Assembly (NCBI RefSeq): GCF_000335475.2
Contig: NZ_ANAH02000001.1
Location: 186,001 to 250,000, forward strand
Direction of reading: 5' to 3'
Source of the DNA: Cystobacter fuscus DSM 2262
GTDB taxonomy: Bacteria > Myxococcota > Myxococcia > Myxococcales > Myxococcaceae
DNA: 64,000 nt
The translations under genes were made by a program, and so were the position numbers. The notes under the pieces are model-generated. The model did not search any database and had not been told where the DNA came from. It saw nothing but the letters and a program-made list of their open reading frames with translations. Of the stretch, positions 8,986 to 18,415 are shown piece after piece; within the stretch, counting starts at the first letter, position 1; each line of letters starts with the position of its first letter.

Positions 8986-9987
8986 TCAGACCAGCTCGTT
9001 CTTCGGCTGGCGCGTCATCAGCTCCACCACCGCCGCCCGGGCGCTCTTGCCCTCGTAGGCGATGGCATACACCTGCTCGCAGATGGGCAGTTCCACCCCC
9101 ACCTTGCGCGCCAGGTCCCTCGCGCTCCGGGCCGTCTTCACGCCCTCGGCCACCTGCTTCATGTCCCCGAGGATCTCCTGGAGCGAGCGGCCCCGACCCA
9201 GCTCCATGCCCACGTGCCGGTTGCGGCTCAGCTCGCCCGTGCACGTGAGCACCAGGTCCCCCATGCCCGACAGACCCGAGAGCGTCAGGGGATTGCCCCC
9301 CTTGCGCACCGCCAGCCGGGTGATCTCCGCGAGCCCCCGGGTGATGATGGCCGCGCGCGCGTTGTGCCCCATGCTCAGCCCGTCCGCGATCCCCGCGGCG
9401 ATGGCGATGACGTTCTTGAGCGCCCCGCCATACTGCACGCCCACCACGTCGCTGGAGGTGTAGGAGCGGAACGTCTCCGTCTGCAGCGCCTTCTGGCAGC
9501 GCAGGGCCACCTTGTCCCAGGGCGCCGCGATGGTGACCACCGTGGGCATGCGCTGGGCCAGCTCCTTGGCGAAGCTCGGGCCCGAGAGCACCGCGATGTA
9601 GGGGTGGTACTCCTCCGGCAGGCAGTCCTCCAACAGCTCCGTCATCGTGAAGAGGGTCTCGTTCTCGATTCCCTTCGCCACCGTCACCAGGGGCACGTGC
9701 CGGGGCAGCGACGGCAGCGCCTGGGCCATCACCTGGCGCGTGGCGTGGCTCGGGGCCGCGAGCACCACCAGCTCCGAGCCCTCCAGGGCCTCGGGCAGGT
9801 GCGTCGTGGCCCGCACCCGCGGGGAGATGGGGATGCCGGGCAGGTAGGTGGCGTTCTCGTGGCGGGTGTTGATGGCCTCGGCCAGCGCGGCGTCCCGCCC
9901 CCACAGGCCCACGTGCTCACAGTTCACCGCGAGCACGTTGGCGAGAGCCGTACCAAAAGAGCCGGAACCAATGACACTGGCGCGCAT
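8986..9987 (-). CDS. gpsA: NAD(P)-dependent glycerol-3-phosphate dehydrogenase
   Basis: GpsA reduces dihydroxyacetone phosphate to sn-glycerol 3-phosphate for phospholipid synthesis. The 333-residue protein has the nucleotide-binding loop GSGSFGTALAN at 7-17, VTVAKGIEN at 102-109, VLSGPSFAKE near 133-142, the catalytic lysine in GGALKNVIAIAAGI (Lys191) and SGMGDLVLTCTGELSRNR near 239-256. It is full length and leads a probable leftward run with the phosphodiesterase and the secreted protein. The 207 bases upstream (9988-10194) separate it from a divergent lipoprotein gene and should hold both promoters. Confidence 0.96.
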   Translation of the reverse strand: MRASVIGSGSFGTALANVLAVNCEHVGLWGRDAALAEAINTRHENATYLPGIPISPRVRATTHLPEALEGSELVVLAAPSHATRQVMAQALPSLPRHVPLVTVAKGIENETLFTMTELLEDCLPEEYHPYIAVLSGPSFAKELAQRMPTVVTIAAPWDKVALRCQKALQTETFRSYTSSDVVGVQYGGALKNVIAIAAGIADGLSMGHNARAAIITRGLAEITRLAVRKGGNPLTLSGLSGMGDLVLTCTGELSRNRHVGMELGRGRSLQEILGDMKQVAEGVKTARSARDLARKVGVELPICEQVYAIAYEGKSARAAVVELMTRQPKNELV

Positions 9988-10194
9988 GGAGTCGCTTCTC
10001 CCAGGGAATGAAAATGAAGGGGAGGCGCAGCTTAGAGGACCCGCCCCCTGGCGGGAAACGGGCTTTCCCGGACCCGGGGAGGCCAGCGTCCTGCATCGGG
10101 CAGGTCCTCACTTCCCCATGGCCAGCAGGGGGTCGGGTCGGTCTATACCCTCGCCGCGTCCCCGGGTATGCACCCGGTCAGGAGGAACTTCGGG

Positions 10195-10776
10195 ATGAGG
10201 GCAGGCCGGGGCGTGGGAGTGATGGTGCTGGCACTGGCGCTGGGCGCCTGCCGCTCGCGCAACGCGGGCTCGGCGGACACGCCGCCGCCCGCCAATGATC
10301 TCTCGTGCGAGCGGCTCGTCGCCCCCGAGGTGCGCGACGTCCTGCCCGGCTTCACCCTCCAGCAGTCACGTCCCTGCCCCACCTGCGGACCGCTGTGCAC
10401 CTTGCGCTCGGCGGAACAGAAGGACGTCACCGTCTCCATCGCCTACGACTGCCGCAAGCACTTCGAGGGAGAGGACGTCCAGGCCCTCTTGACGCCCACC
10501 CTGCGCGCGGGCGGCACCGAGATCCCCGCCATGGGCCGGGCGGCGGCTCGCCGGGAACCCGTGCCGGGCATGCTCCAGGTGTCCACCTGGGACGACGATA
10601 CGCCCTGCGGCATCATCGTCACCTGGCTGGGGGCCGACAAGGAGCGCGCGATCGACATCGCCCGCGCCACCCTCTTCGCCACCACCCCCGAGCGCCTCGC
10701 GGCCGCCCACCCCGCTCCCTCCACCCCGGACGCGCTCCCCCCCGAGGTCTCCCCTCCGGACGCGGGCACGCCCTGA
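10195..10776 (+). CDS. small lipoprotein of unknown function
   Basis: A 193-residue protein with a lipoprotein signal ending in ALALGAC (Cys19). The mature part has several cysteines (DLSCERLV, PCPTCGPLCTL, YDCRKHF, DDTPCGIIV) likely to form disulfides, and ends in a Pro/Ser-rich tail. The ATG at 10195 is preceded by AGGAGG nine bases upstream; an earlier in-frame ATG at 10168 would place charged residues before the signal peptide and is less likely. No family recognised. It sits 96 bases before the exporter gene set but nothing ties it to export apart from position. Confidence 0.8.
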   Translation: MRAGRGVGVMVLALALGACRSRNAGSADTPPPANDLSCERLVAPEVRDVLPGFTLQQSRPCPTCGPLCTLRSAEQKDVTVSIAYDCRKHFEGEDVQALLTPTLRAGGTEIPAMGRAAARREPVPGMLQVSTWDDDTPCGIIVTWLGADKERAIDIARATLFATTPERLAAAHPAPSTPDALPPEVSPPDAGTP

Positions 10777-10872
10777 GCCGCGTCGCGGGCGGGCGAGGCT
10801 CGCCCGGCTGCCCGGTCGGCTGGGGCCACACCCGGAATCCAGAAGAGCAGGTCCGGACGCTATGATGCGCCC

Positions 10873-11817
10873 ATGCCTCGCCCCCTCCTCGCCTGCCTGG
10901 TGCTGCTCACCCTGCTGCTGGGCGGAGCCGCGGCCTTGCGCCACGCGATGACCGGCCCGGGCCAGGAGGCCGTGGCCCCCGCGTCCGGGTCCGCTCGGGC
11001 CCCCGCGCGAGCGGCCGAGGTGGGACCCCGCGGAGACTTCCTGGGCGTCATCATCCCGAGTGCCTCCGTGGAGATCGTCTCCAGGACCGAGGGGCAGGTG
11101 GAGGCCATCGAGGTGCAGGTGGGCGCGCGCGTCCAGGCCGGAGCGCCCCTCGTCCGGCTGGATCTCCACCCCCTGCGCAAGGAACTCGCCATCGCCCAGG
11201 CGGCCCTCCAGACGGCCCGGGCCCAGGAGCAACTGGCCCAGGTGGCCTTGAGCGAGGCGCGCGACCGCACCCAGCGCTATGCCCACCCGAAGCTGGTCAG
11301 CCTCCAGGCCATGCCCGAAGAGGAGATCGCCGCCGCGGGCTTCCAGGAGAAGAGCGCCGCCGCGAAGCTCCAGTCCGCCCAGGCCCAGGTGCAGGAGCAG
11401 GTCGCCCGCGTGGAGCAGATCCAACAGCGCATCTCGGACGCCGTCATCAAGGCGCCCTTCGATGGCGTCATTGCCGAGCGCTATCTCGACCCTGGTGCCC
11501 AGACATCACCCTCGCGTCCCATCCTGCGCCTGCTCGGCGCGGGCGGCCTGCGGGTGCGCTTCGCCATTCCCGAGGACGAACCGCGCGGCGTCGCTCCGGG
11601 CGCGCCCATCCAGGTCCGCCTCCCCCGGGAAGGTCCCCCCCTCACGGGCCGGGTGGAGAACGTCGCCCCCGAGGTGGATTCGGCATCGCGGATGATCATC
11701 GCCCTGGCCCGCCTGGACGTCCCTCCGGGAGCCGACGTGCCCGCCGGCCTCGTGGTGCGCGTGCGGCTCGGCCCCCCGGGTGAACGCGCGGCGCTCGCCG
11801 CGCCGGAGACGCCATGA
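10873..11817 (+). CDS. HlyD/RND-type membrane fusion (periplasmic adaptor) protein
   Basis: A 314-residue adaptor that links an inner-membrane pump to an outer-membrane channel. It has an N-terminal membrane anchor or signal (residues 4-22), a biotinyl-lipoyl-like half motif (IVSRTEGQVEAIEVQVGARVQAGAPLVRLD, about 69-98), an alpha-hairpin coiled coil (about 100-185), the second lipoyl half (APFDGVIAERYLDPGAQ) and a beta-barrel domain. No RND pump is nearby; instead a second adaptor and a C39 ABC exporter follow 48 bases downstream, so it probably works with them. Two different adaptors in one operon is a notable arrangement. Confidence 0.88.
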   Translation: MPRPLLACLVLLTLLLGGAAALRHAMTGPGQEAVAPASGSARAPARAAEVGPRGDFLGVIIPSASVEIVSRTEGQVEAIEVQVGARVQAGAPLVRLDLHPLRKELAIAQAALQTARAQEQLAQVALSEARDRTQRYAHPKLVSLQAMPEEEIAAAGFQEKSAAAKLQSAQAQVQEQVARVEQIQQRISDAVIKAPFDGVIAERYLDPGAQTSPSRPILRLLGAGGLRVRFAIPEDEPRGVAPGAPIQVRLPREGPPLTGRVENVAPEVDSASRMIIALARLDVPPGADVPAGLVVRVRLGPPGERAALAAPETP

Positions 11818-11865
11818 GGTCCGGCATGAGGCCAGGGCGCGACCGCGCGAAGAGAGGACACGCTC

Positions 11866-12855
11866 GTGGCTGAGAGCAGCTCCGGACAAGACGCTCCGGC
11901 GACGCCCGCGCCGCCTCCGCCCGGGAGCATCTACCGGCAACAAGCCCTCCAGGAGCACGCCAACCCCCGCGTGGACAGCGAGCTGTTGCGCCTGTCGCCG
12001 GAGTGGTCCCGGTGGACCTACTGGATCCTGCTGCTGGTAGTGACGGTGGGGTTGCTCTTCTGCGCCCTGGGCACCGTCAACGAGTACGCCGCCGGGCCCG
12101 CCGTGGTGCGCGTGGAGGGCAAGACGGAAGTCACCGTGGACGTGGCCGGCCTGGTCACCTCCGTGGAAGTCGAACCCGGACAGCGCGTCGCCGCCGGCCA
12201 GGTGCTGGTGCGGCTCCAGGCACAGGAGGAGCGCACGGCCCTGGAGCGCATCGAGCGCGAATTCGAGTTGCAGCTCGCCCGCGTCCTGCGCGACCCGAGC
12301 GACCAGGCCGCGCGCCAGGTGCTCACCACCCTGCGCGCCGAGCGCGAGCAGGCCCAGGCCCGCCAGGAGGCGCGCACCATCCGCGCCGCGCGCGCGGGCG
12401 TGGTCAACGACTTGAGGGTGCGGCCCGCCCAGTACGTCCAGCCCGGCGAGAGTGTCGCCTCGCTCCTGGACGAGGACGCCCAGGCCTCGCTCGTCGCGCT
12501 GTTGCCGGGCAGCAGCCGCCCCTTCCTACGGCCCGGCAAGTCGCTCCGGATGGAGCTGGAGGGCTTCCAGTACCAGTACCGCGAGCTGGTCATCGACTAC
12601 GTGAGCGACCAGATCGTCGGCCCCGCCGAGACGCGCCGCTACCTGGGCCGGGAAATCGCCGACGCGCTGCGCCTCGACGGGCCCCAGGTGCTGGTGCGCG
12701 CGCGCCTGCCCGCGTCGACCTTCCGCCGGGACGGACAGACCTTCAACTACGTGGATGGAATGACGGCCCGGGCCGAGGCCCGGCTGCGCGCGGAGAGCAT
12801 CCTGGTGATGCTCGTCCCCGGGCTCAAGGCGCTGTGGAGCGATGACACCGACTGA
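11866..12855 (+). CDS. HlyD-family secretion protein, partner of the C39 ABC exporter
   Basis: The 329-residue protein has a cytoplasmic Pro-rich start, one transmembrane helix (about 50-70) and then a lipoyl-like half (VDVAGLVTSVEVEPGQRVAAGQVLVRL), a short coiled coil with RIEREFELQLARVL, and the second half (ARAGVVNDLRVRPAQYVQPGE). The hairpin is short compared with HlyD of RTX exporters. The C-terminal barrel ends at WSDDTD. The start is GTG. The end overlaps the start of the peptidase-ABC gene by 14 bases, so they are translated together and very likely form one exporter. Confidence 0.88.
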   Translation: MAESSSGQDAPATPAPPPPGSIYRQQALQEHANPRVDSELLRLSPEWSRWTYWILLLVVTVGLLFCALGTVNEYAAGPAVVRVEGKTEVTVDVAGLVTSVEVEPGQRVAAGQVLVRLQAQEERTALERIEREFELQLARVLRDPSDQAARQVLTTLRAEREQAQARQEARTIRAARAGVVNDLRVRPAQYVQPGESVASLLDEDAQASLVALLPGSSRPFLRPGKSLRMELEGFQYQYRELVIDYVSDQIVGPAETRRYLGREIADALRLDGPQVLVRARLPASTFRRDGQTFNYVDGMTARAEARLRAESILVMLVPGLKALWSDDTD

Positions 12856-15067
12856 ACCCAAGCCCAATGGCCTGCTCGACCGCTTCCCGGTGCTGCGCGA
12901 GTTGCAGGCGCGGCTGCGCGAGCACCGCGTGCCCGTGGTGCGACAGCTCTCGGCCACCGAGTGTGGCGCGGCGTGCCTCACCATGGTGCTCAACTACCAT
13001 GGCCGCGCCATGCGCCTGGAGGAGGTGCGCGACCTGCTGGGCCCCCAGCGCGATGGCCTCTCCGCCCTGCAACTGCTCCAGGCCGCGCGCCGCTTCGGCC
13101 TGCGCGGCCGCGGCGTCTCGCTGGACAGTGACTCGCTGGAGTATCTGCCCACCGGCGCCATCCTCCACTGGCGCTTCTCCCACTTCGTCGTCTTCGAACG
13201 GCTGGGCAAGCACGGCGTGGACATCGTGGATCCGGCGCTCGGCCGGCAGCGGCTCCCCATGGAGGAGTTCCTCCGGGCCTTCACCGGCGTCGCGCTGCTG
13301 CTCGAGCCCGGAGACCACTTCGAGACGAGCACGGAGGGCCCCCGGCGCACGTCGCGCTACGTGAAGGAGATCCTCCGGCAGTCGGACTCGCTCTCGCGCG
13401 TCCTCGTCGTCTCGTTCATGTTGCAGCTCTTCGCGCTGGCCATTCCGGCCCTCACCGGGCTGGTGGTGGACCGGGTGGTGCCGCGGGGAGACCAGCACCT
13501 GCTGCTCGTGTTGAGCCTGGGACTGGCCGCCATCGTCGTCTTCAACCTGATGGCCTCGCTCATCCGCGGCCACATGCTGGTGGAGCTGCGCACGCGCATC
13601 GACTCCAGCCTGTCGCTGGGCTTCCTCGAGCACCTGGTCAGCCTCTCCTACGCCTTCTTCCAGGTGCGCTCCTCGGGCGACCTGCTCGCGCGCATGAACA
13701 CCAACGCCGCCGTGCGCGAAATCCTCTCCTCCACCGCCGTCTCCGGCATCCTCGACGGCTCGCTGGTGCTCATCTACCTGGTGGTCATCTTCATCGCGAG
13801 TCCCCCGCTCGGGCTGCTGGTGCTGGGGCTGGCGAGCGCGCAGGTGCTCATCTTCGTGCTCTCGCGCAAGCCGCAGGGCGAGTTGATGGCGCGAACCCTG
13901 GAGATGGAAGCGCGGAGCCAGGGCTACCAGGTGGAGCTGCTCACCGGCATCCAGTCGCTCAAGGCCTATGGCGCCGAGCACCGGGCGGTGCAGCACTACG
14001 CGAGCCTGCTGGTGCGCGTGCTCAACGTGAGCCTGCAACGCGGCCACCTGTCGGCCTGGGTGGACGCGCTCAACGGTACGCTGCGGCTGGCCTCGCCCCT
14101 GGTGTTGCTGTGCGTGGGCACCTGGCGGGTGCTCCAGGGGGACGCCACCCTGGGCACCATGCTGAGCCTCAACGCGCTCGCCATCGGCTTGCTCTCGCCC
14201 CTGGCCAACCTGGTGGCGACGGCCAACCAGTTGCAACTGCTGGGCAGCTACATCACCCGGCTGGACGACGTGCTCGACGCCCCTCCGGAGCAGAGCGCCA
14301 CCCAGACACGCGCCTCGCACGTGCTGCGCGGCGGCATCGCGCTGGAGGGCGTGTCCTTCCGCTACGGCCCCATGGCCCCCCTGGTGGTCAAGGACCTGTC
14401 GGTGCACATCGCCCCCGGGCAGTTCGTCGCCATCGTGGGCCGCTCCGGCGCGGGCAAGTCCACCCTGGCCAACCTGCTCATCGGCCTCTATCCCCCCACC
14501 ACCGGACGCCTGCTCTACGACGGGGTGGACCTGGCCTCCATGGACTTGCAGTCGGTGCGCTCGCAGATGGGCGTGGTGCTGCAGGACGTGGCGTTCTTCA
14601 GCACCAGCGTGCGCGCCAACATCGCCATGCTCGACCCCGAGGTGCCACTGGCCGCGGTGGAGGAAGCCGCCCGGGCCGCGCAGGTGCACGAGGACATCAT
14701 GGCCATGCCCATGCGCTACGAGACGCCCATGGTGGACCGGGGCGCGGCGCTCTCCGGCGGCCAGCGCCAGCGCCTCTCGCTCGCGCGCGCCCTGGTGCGC
14801 AAGCCCGCCGTGCTCCTGCTCGACGAGGCCACCAGCTCGCTGGACGCCATCACCGAGCGCAGGGTGCAGGAGGCACTCGCCGGGCTGCGCTGCACGCGCA
14901 TCGTCATCGCCCACCGGCTGAGCACCGTGGTGAACGCGGACCTCATCCTGGTGATGGACGGCGGCCAGCTCGTGGAGTCGGGCACCCACGCGGAGCTGCT
15001 CGCGCGCGGCGGCCTCTACACCGCCCTCGTCCGGGCCCAGCTCGACTCCTCGGACCGCGCCGCGTGA
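12842..15067 (+). CDS. C39 peptidase-containing ABC exporter (bacteriocin/peptide type)
   Basis: A 741-residue half-transporter that cleaves a double-glycine leader and exports the peptide. The C39 peptidase (about 30-160) has Gln35, catalytic Cys41 in TECGAACLTMVL, His114 in WRFSHFVVF and Asp130 in DIVDPALG, so the triad is intact. A six-helix membrane domain spans about 175-460. The ATPase has Walker A GRSGAGKST at 533-541, signature LSGGQ at 637-641 and Walker B LLLDEAT near 658-664. It is coupled to two adaptor genes. I found no obvious substrate gene with a GG leader nearby. The following histidine kinase gene, 81 bases downstream, raises the possibility of a secreted signal, but this is inference. 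Confidence 0.93.
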   Translation: MTPTEPKPNGLLDRFPVLRELQARLREHRVPVVRQLSATECGAACLTMVLNYHGRAMRLEEVRDLLGPQRDGLSALQLLQAARRFGLRGRGVSLDSDSLEYLPTGAILHWRFSHFVVFERLGKHGVDIVDPALGRQRLPMEEFLRAFTGVALLLEPGDHFETSTEGPRRTSRYVKEILRQSDSLSRVLVVSFMLQLFALAIPALTGLVVDRVVPRGDQHLLLVLSLGLAAIVVFNLMASLIRGHMLVELRTRIDSSLSLGFLEHLVSLSYAFFQVRSSGDLLARMNTNAAVREILSSTAVSGILDGSLVLIYLVVIFIASPPLGLLVLGLASAQVLIFVLSRKPQGELMARTLEMEARSQGYQVELLTGIQSLKAYGAEHRAVQHYASLLVRVLNVSLQRGHLSAWVDALNGTLRLASPLVLLCVGTWRVLQGDATLGTMLSLNALAIGLLSPLANLVATANQLQLLGSYITRLDDVLDAPPEQSATQTRASHVLRGGIALEGVSFRYGPMAPLVVKDLSVHIAPGQFVAIVGRSGAGKSTLANLLIGLYPPTTGRLLYDGVDLASMDLQSVRSQMGVVLQDVAFFSTSVRANIAMLDPEVPLAAVEEAARAAQVHEDIMAMPMRYETPMVDRGAALSGGQRQRLSLARALVRKPAVLLLDEATSSLDAITERRVQEALAGLRCTRIVIAHRLSTVVNADLILVMDGGQLVESGTHAELLARGGLYTALVRAQLDSSDRAA

Positions 15068-15148
15068 GCCCCGAGGCGGGGTGAGACACCGCCGCACACC
15101 TCGGCGCCCACGAGCGTCCCGCCCCGGGGGGAGGTAGAGAGGGGAGCC

Positions 15149-16672
15149 GTGGCCACCCACCCGCCTCCCATCATCCTCAGTTTCCGGCGCACCTTCGCGC
15201 TGCTCATCGTCCTGGTGGTGCTGCCCTCGGCCGGGCTGTCCGGCTTCGGGGTGGTGGCCATCATCAACGAGCGCGCCGCCGTGGAGAAACGGCTCCAGGC
15301 CGCGTGGCAGGGGACGCTGAGCGCGCTGGCGGAGGAGCTGCCCGCGGTGCTGCGCGCCGCGAGCTTCCAGCAGGTCAACGGCCAGATGTGGCTGGTGGAC
15401 GCCGAGGGCCGCCGCCTGTCCACCCGCGACTCGTTCCAACTGGAGGGCAAGCAGGTGCGCACGAGCGATCAGGAGCTCGCCGCGGCCCTGACGGCGGTGG
15501 AGTCCTCGTCCGAGGACTTCCCCCCGGGCACCTCGCTCTTCTCGCTCATGGTGGGCGGCCAGGCCACGCTCATCGCCGCCGAGCGCGACGGCCCGGTGGT
15601 GCACGGCTCGCGCGTCTCGCGGGAGGCGGTGGAGGCGCTGGTCGCCGAGCAGGCCGAGGCCCAGATGACGTCCGGAGAGCCGGTGCGCTTCGTGCTGCTC
15701 GCGCGCCAGGAGCCCGGGAGCGAGGGCCTCATGGGCAGGCTCGCCTCGGAGGTGGCCCAGGCGCGCGCCAGCGCGCTCGGGCCCCAGGTGCTCGCCGAGC
15801 GCACCCTGCCCCTGCCCCTGCAGGACTTCCGGCTGGGCGTGGTGCCCACGGGGGAGGATCCCGTGGCGCGGGCCTCCACGCGCAACCGGCTGGTGTACGG
15901 GGTGCTGCTGGCGCTCTTCTACCTCACGCTCACCTTCGGCGTCGTCTACACGGGCCGGGTGCTCTACCGCGAGGCGCGGCTGTCGCGCATGAAGACGGAC
16001 TTCGTGTCGCTGGTGAGCCACGAGCTGCGCACCCCCGTCACCTCCATCCGCATGTTCATCGAGACGCTCGCGCTCGGCCGCGTGCGGGACGAGGCGCAGA
16101 CGCAGGAGGTGCTGCGGCTGCTCACCCAGGAGACGGAGCGGTTGAGCACGCTCATCGAGCGCGTGCTGGACTGGTCGCGCATCGAGAGCGGCCGCAAGGA
16201 GTACCACCCGGAGACGGTTCCCGTGTCCGAGGTGGTGGACACCGCCGTGTCCGCCTTCCGCGCCCAGCACCTGGAGGGAGACGTGCAGCTGTCCGTGGAG
16301 ATGCCCGACACGGCGACGCCGGTGCACGTGGACCGGAGCGCCATTTCCGGCGCCCTGCTCAACCTCCTGCAGAACGCCTACAAGTACAGCCGGGAGGACA
16401 AGCGCATCCAGCTCACCGTGCGGGCGAACCGGAAGTGGGTGGACCTGACGGTGGAGGACCATGGCGTGGGCATCGCCCGGAGGGACCACCGGCGCATCTT
16501 CGAGCGCTTCTACCGGGTGGACAACCTGCTCACCCGGCGCACCGAGGGCAGTGGGCTGGGGCTCGCCATCGCCCGGCGCATCGTGGAGGCGCACGGCGGC
16601 TACATCACCCTCAAGAGCGAGCTGGGCAAGGGCAGCCGCTTCACCATCCAGCTCCCCGTGGAGAAGGTTTGA
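15149..16672 (+). CDS. membrane sensor histidine kinase
   Basis: The 507-residue kinase has two transmembrane segments (about 16-36 and 250-272) around a 210-residue periplasmic sensor, then HisKA with [14 protein letters not shown] (His291) and HATPase_c with N-box [25 protein letters not shown] and [18 protein letters not shown]. It starts at GTG with AGAGGGGAG close upstream. The natural partner is probably the OmpR/PhoB-type regulator at 19721-20410, now about 3 kb away. A degraded copy of this kinase's 3' end lies directly before that regulator, indicating that the two genes were once adjacent. The next gene starts on the base after this stop. Confidence 0.92.
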   Translation: MATHPPPIILSFRRTFALLIVLVVLPSAGLSGFGVVAIINERAAVEKRLQAAWQGTLSALAEELPAVLRAASFQQVNGQMWLVDAEGRRLSTRDSFQLEGKQVRTSDQELAAALTAVESSSEDFPPGTSLFSLMVGGQATLIAAERDGPVVHGSRVSREAVEALVAEQAEAQMTSGEPVRFVLLARQEPGSEGLMGRLASEVAQARASALGPQVLAERTLPLPLQDFRLGVVPTGEDPVARASTRNRLVYGVLLALFYLTLTFGVVYTGRVLYREARLSRMKTDFVSLVSHELRTPVTSIRMFIETLALGRVRDEAQTQEVLRLLTQETERLSTLIERVLDWSRIESGRKEYHPETVPVSEVVDTAVSAFRAQHLEGDVQLSVEMPDTATPVHVDRSAISGALLNLLQNAYKYSREDKRIQLTVRANRKWVDLTVEDHGVGIARRDHRRIFERFYRVDNLLTRRTEGSGLGLAIARRIVEAHGGYITLKSELGKGSRFTIQLPVEKV

Positions 16673-17504
16673 ATGAGCCCGTTGGAAGCGAAAAGAGAGT
16701 GCCCGAGGCTCCGGACCCACTGGCTCCTGGCCGGAGTTCTGGGGCTGAGCGCCTGCGCGGGAGTGCCCGGCCGGGGAGTCCCAAGCCACCAGGCCCTGGA
16801 CTCGGTGAGCGCTCAGTGCGTGCGAGACCCCTTGTCTTGCGTCTTGCTGAACGGAAAGACGATCGCCATCGGTTCCGTATTGGCGGTAGGGGCGGGCGCA
16901 TCGGCGGGAGTGGCGCTGAAGGTGCTTGGACGACAGGGCGCGGCTCTCGCTCAAGAAGGAGATGGAAGAGTGCGCGGATCAGGCACGCACGGACGTGTTG
17001 CTGCAGCATGGAGGCGTATTCGCGCGCCCGGTGCCCAGCCCCGCGGAGTGCAAGCGCCTGACTGTGGATGCGCAGGGCCGGAGCGTCACGTGGGCCATCC
17101 GACTGGGATTGGAGATGCACGAGGCCGCCTTGCGGTGCGCCCAGATGAAGCTGGAGAGGATTCGTCCAGGAGGGTTCAGCCTCGAGCCGCGCTACCGCTT
17201 CAATCGGGAGACGAAGGAGAAGGAGTTGATAAGTCCCGAGGAAAAGGCTGCCCTGCTACGCCAGGGAGGAGAGGGCTTGAAAGGCACACTGGAACCCGAT
17301 GTCGTCATCCACTCAGGAGATCCGCTCCAGATCCAGGTAGTCTTCGACTTCAAATTCCGGTGTGTGAATTTCGATGAAGCGCCCAAGTGGAGGGAATATC
17401 CCGAAGGACACCACTACGCGGGCTTTTCTCAAGGAAGAATTTATCGAGAGGCTTTTGGAGAACACGTTGAACTGATTGGGCCCCGGACAGGAGTTTTCCG
17501 ATGA
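16673..17504 (+). pseudogene. frameshifted lipoprotein toxin gene with PD-(D/E)xK-like nuclease motif
   Basis: Two frames appear to form one broken gene. The first (from ATG 16673) encodes a lipoprotein signal with GLSACAGVP and continues to GVALKVL near 16928. The protein then reads sensibly only in another frame: DDRARLSLKKEMEECADQ onward to the stop at 17502-17504. One extra G in the run around 16928-16930 would explain the shift. The joined product would be about 276 residues. The C-terminal half contains LEPDVVIH (Asp at 17298-17300) followed by VVFDFKFRC (Asp 17346, Lys 17352), which resembles the D...(D/E)xK core of restriction-endonuclease-fold toxins. The downstream gene is a DUF3396-type immunity protein overlapping by 4 bases. 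Alternatives: a sequencing error, or two separate genes. Confidence 0.7.
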
Positions 17505-18415
17505 CCGAGCGCTACCCCCGAATCCGTTTTCAGGACAAGTTCAGTGGTGCGTGGCTCCGCGATGGATTGCGGTTCGACTTCTACATGCGCCAGCGCCACA
17601 CGGAGATGGCTCGGGCGGTGTTTCAGTCGATGGAAACCTACATCCGCGCGGTAGGCTCGGAAGCACTCAGCATTTATGTCGATGAAGAAGGAGATTGGCA
17701 GGAACTCGACGAATCGGGCTGGTCGCTCATCCAGCGCAAACTGTTGGAGTACACGTGGCCTCGCGTGATCCTGGGAGGGTCATCGCCTGGCAGCCCAAAC
17801 AACAACCGATTCGAGTACTACGGGAGCGGACGGGTCGATGTCCCCGGATGGAGAGGGGCGGACAAGGAGACGTGTGTAGCCTCGTTCTGGCTGCCCACTG
17901 AATACCTGGAGACCCATGGGCCAGAGCATGTGAGGGCGTTGGCGCTGGAGCTGGCGACCCCGTTGCCCTGGTGTTCGGGCAACGGAGGTCTGGCCATCCT
18001 GGCCCCCATCCATCTCATGGGGATGACCAGGGAGGTCTACGAGCGCTGCATGCGCTACCCAGGCATGGACATCCCCGATGTGGAAATCTTCTCGAGCACT
18101 ATCGGCACGCGCATCCGCGGCCCCTCGTGGCTCACCTTCCTGGGTCAGCCGGTGCTCAGTGCATTGGGGGGGGTGGAGGCCCTTCGCGCCCGGCTGCATA
18201 CCCCGGGAACCACCGTCCAGGCCCTCGAGGGAGAGCGAGCGGTGGTGACACTCGGAGAGTGGCCCGAGGCGGGCGACCGCGAGCGTGGCCTCACCTTGCC
18301 CGCCTATCGAGAGCTCGCGCGTGTCCTGGAGCCCTGGCTCTATCTCGAGCACCGGCTCCACCCTGACTTCCCGCCCGAGGCGCTGCGTCAATGGGAGCGC
18401 CGTTTCCTCGAATGA
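17501..18415 (+). CDS. DUF3396 / type VI immunity-family protein
   Basis: A 304-residue soluble protein with features I associate with the DUF3396 (type VI immunity) family: an N-terminal IRFQDKFSGAWLRDGLRFDFYM, a middle YYGSGRVDVPGWRG, and WLTFLGQPVLSALGGVEALRARL near 205-226 followed by VVTLGEWPEAGD. Members neutralise co-encoded toxins in myxobacteria and other proteobacteria. It overlaps the stop of the nuclease-like toxin frame by 4 bases and the start of the hydrolase by 4 bases, so the three form a tight cassette. Because the toxin frame is broken while this gene is open and intact, it may act as an orphan immunity determinant. Confidence 0.8.
   Translation: MTERYPRIRFQDKFSGAWLRDGLRFDFYMRQRHTEMARAVFQSMETYIRAVGSEALSIYVDEEGDWQELDESGWSLIQRKLLEYTWPRVILGGSSPGSPNNNRFEYYGSGRVDVPGWRGADKETCVASFWLPTEYLETHGPEHVRALALELATPLPWCSGNGGLAILAPIHLMGMTREVYERCMRYPGMDIPDVEIFSSTIGTRIRGPSWLTFLGQPVLSALGGVEALRARLHTPGTTVQALEGERAVVTLGEWPEAGDRERGLTLPAYRELARVLEPWLYLEHRLHPDFPPEALRQWERRFLE

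Noticed and set aside
6816-9248. An 810-residue open frame on the plus strand
   Set aside because: Runs antisense to the phosphodiesterase lipoprotein and consists of Arg/His/Ala-rich low-complexity sequence with no domain.
10775-10872. Search for a GG-leader precursor peptide just before the exporter genes
   Set aside because: No short frame with a leader-like sequence and ribosome site was found; the stretch contains only GC-rich palindromic sequence.
12824-16954. A 1376-residue open frame on the minus strand
   Set aside because: It is antisense to the C39 exporter and the kinase, whose motifs are complete. Its His/Gln/Ala/Gly/Arg-rich sequence is typical of a shadow frame in high-GC DNA.
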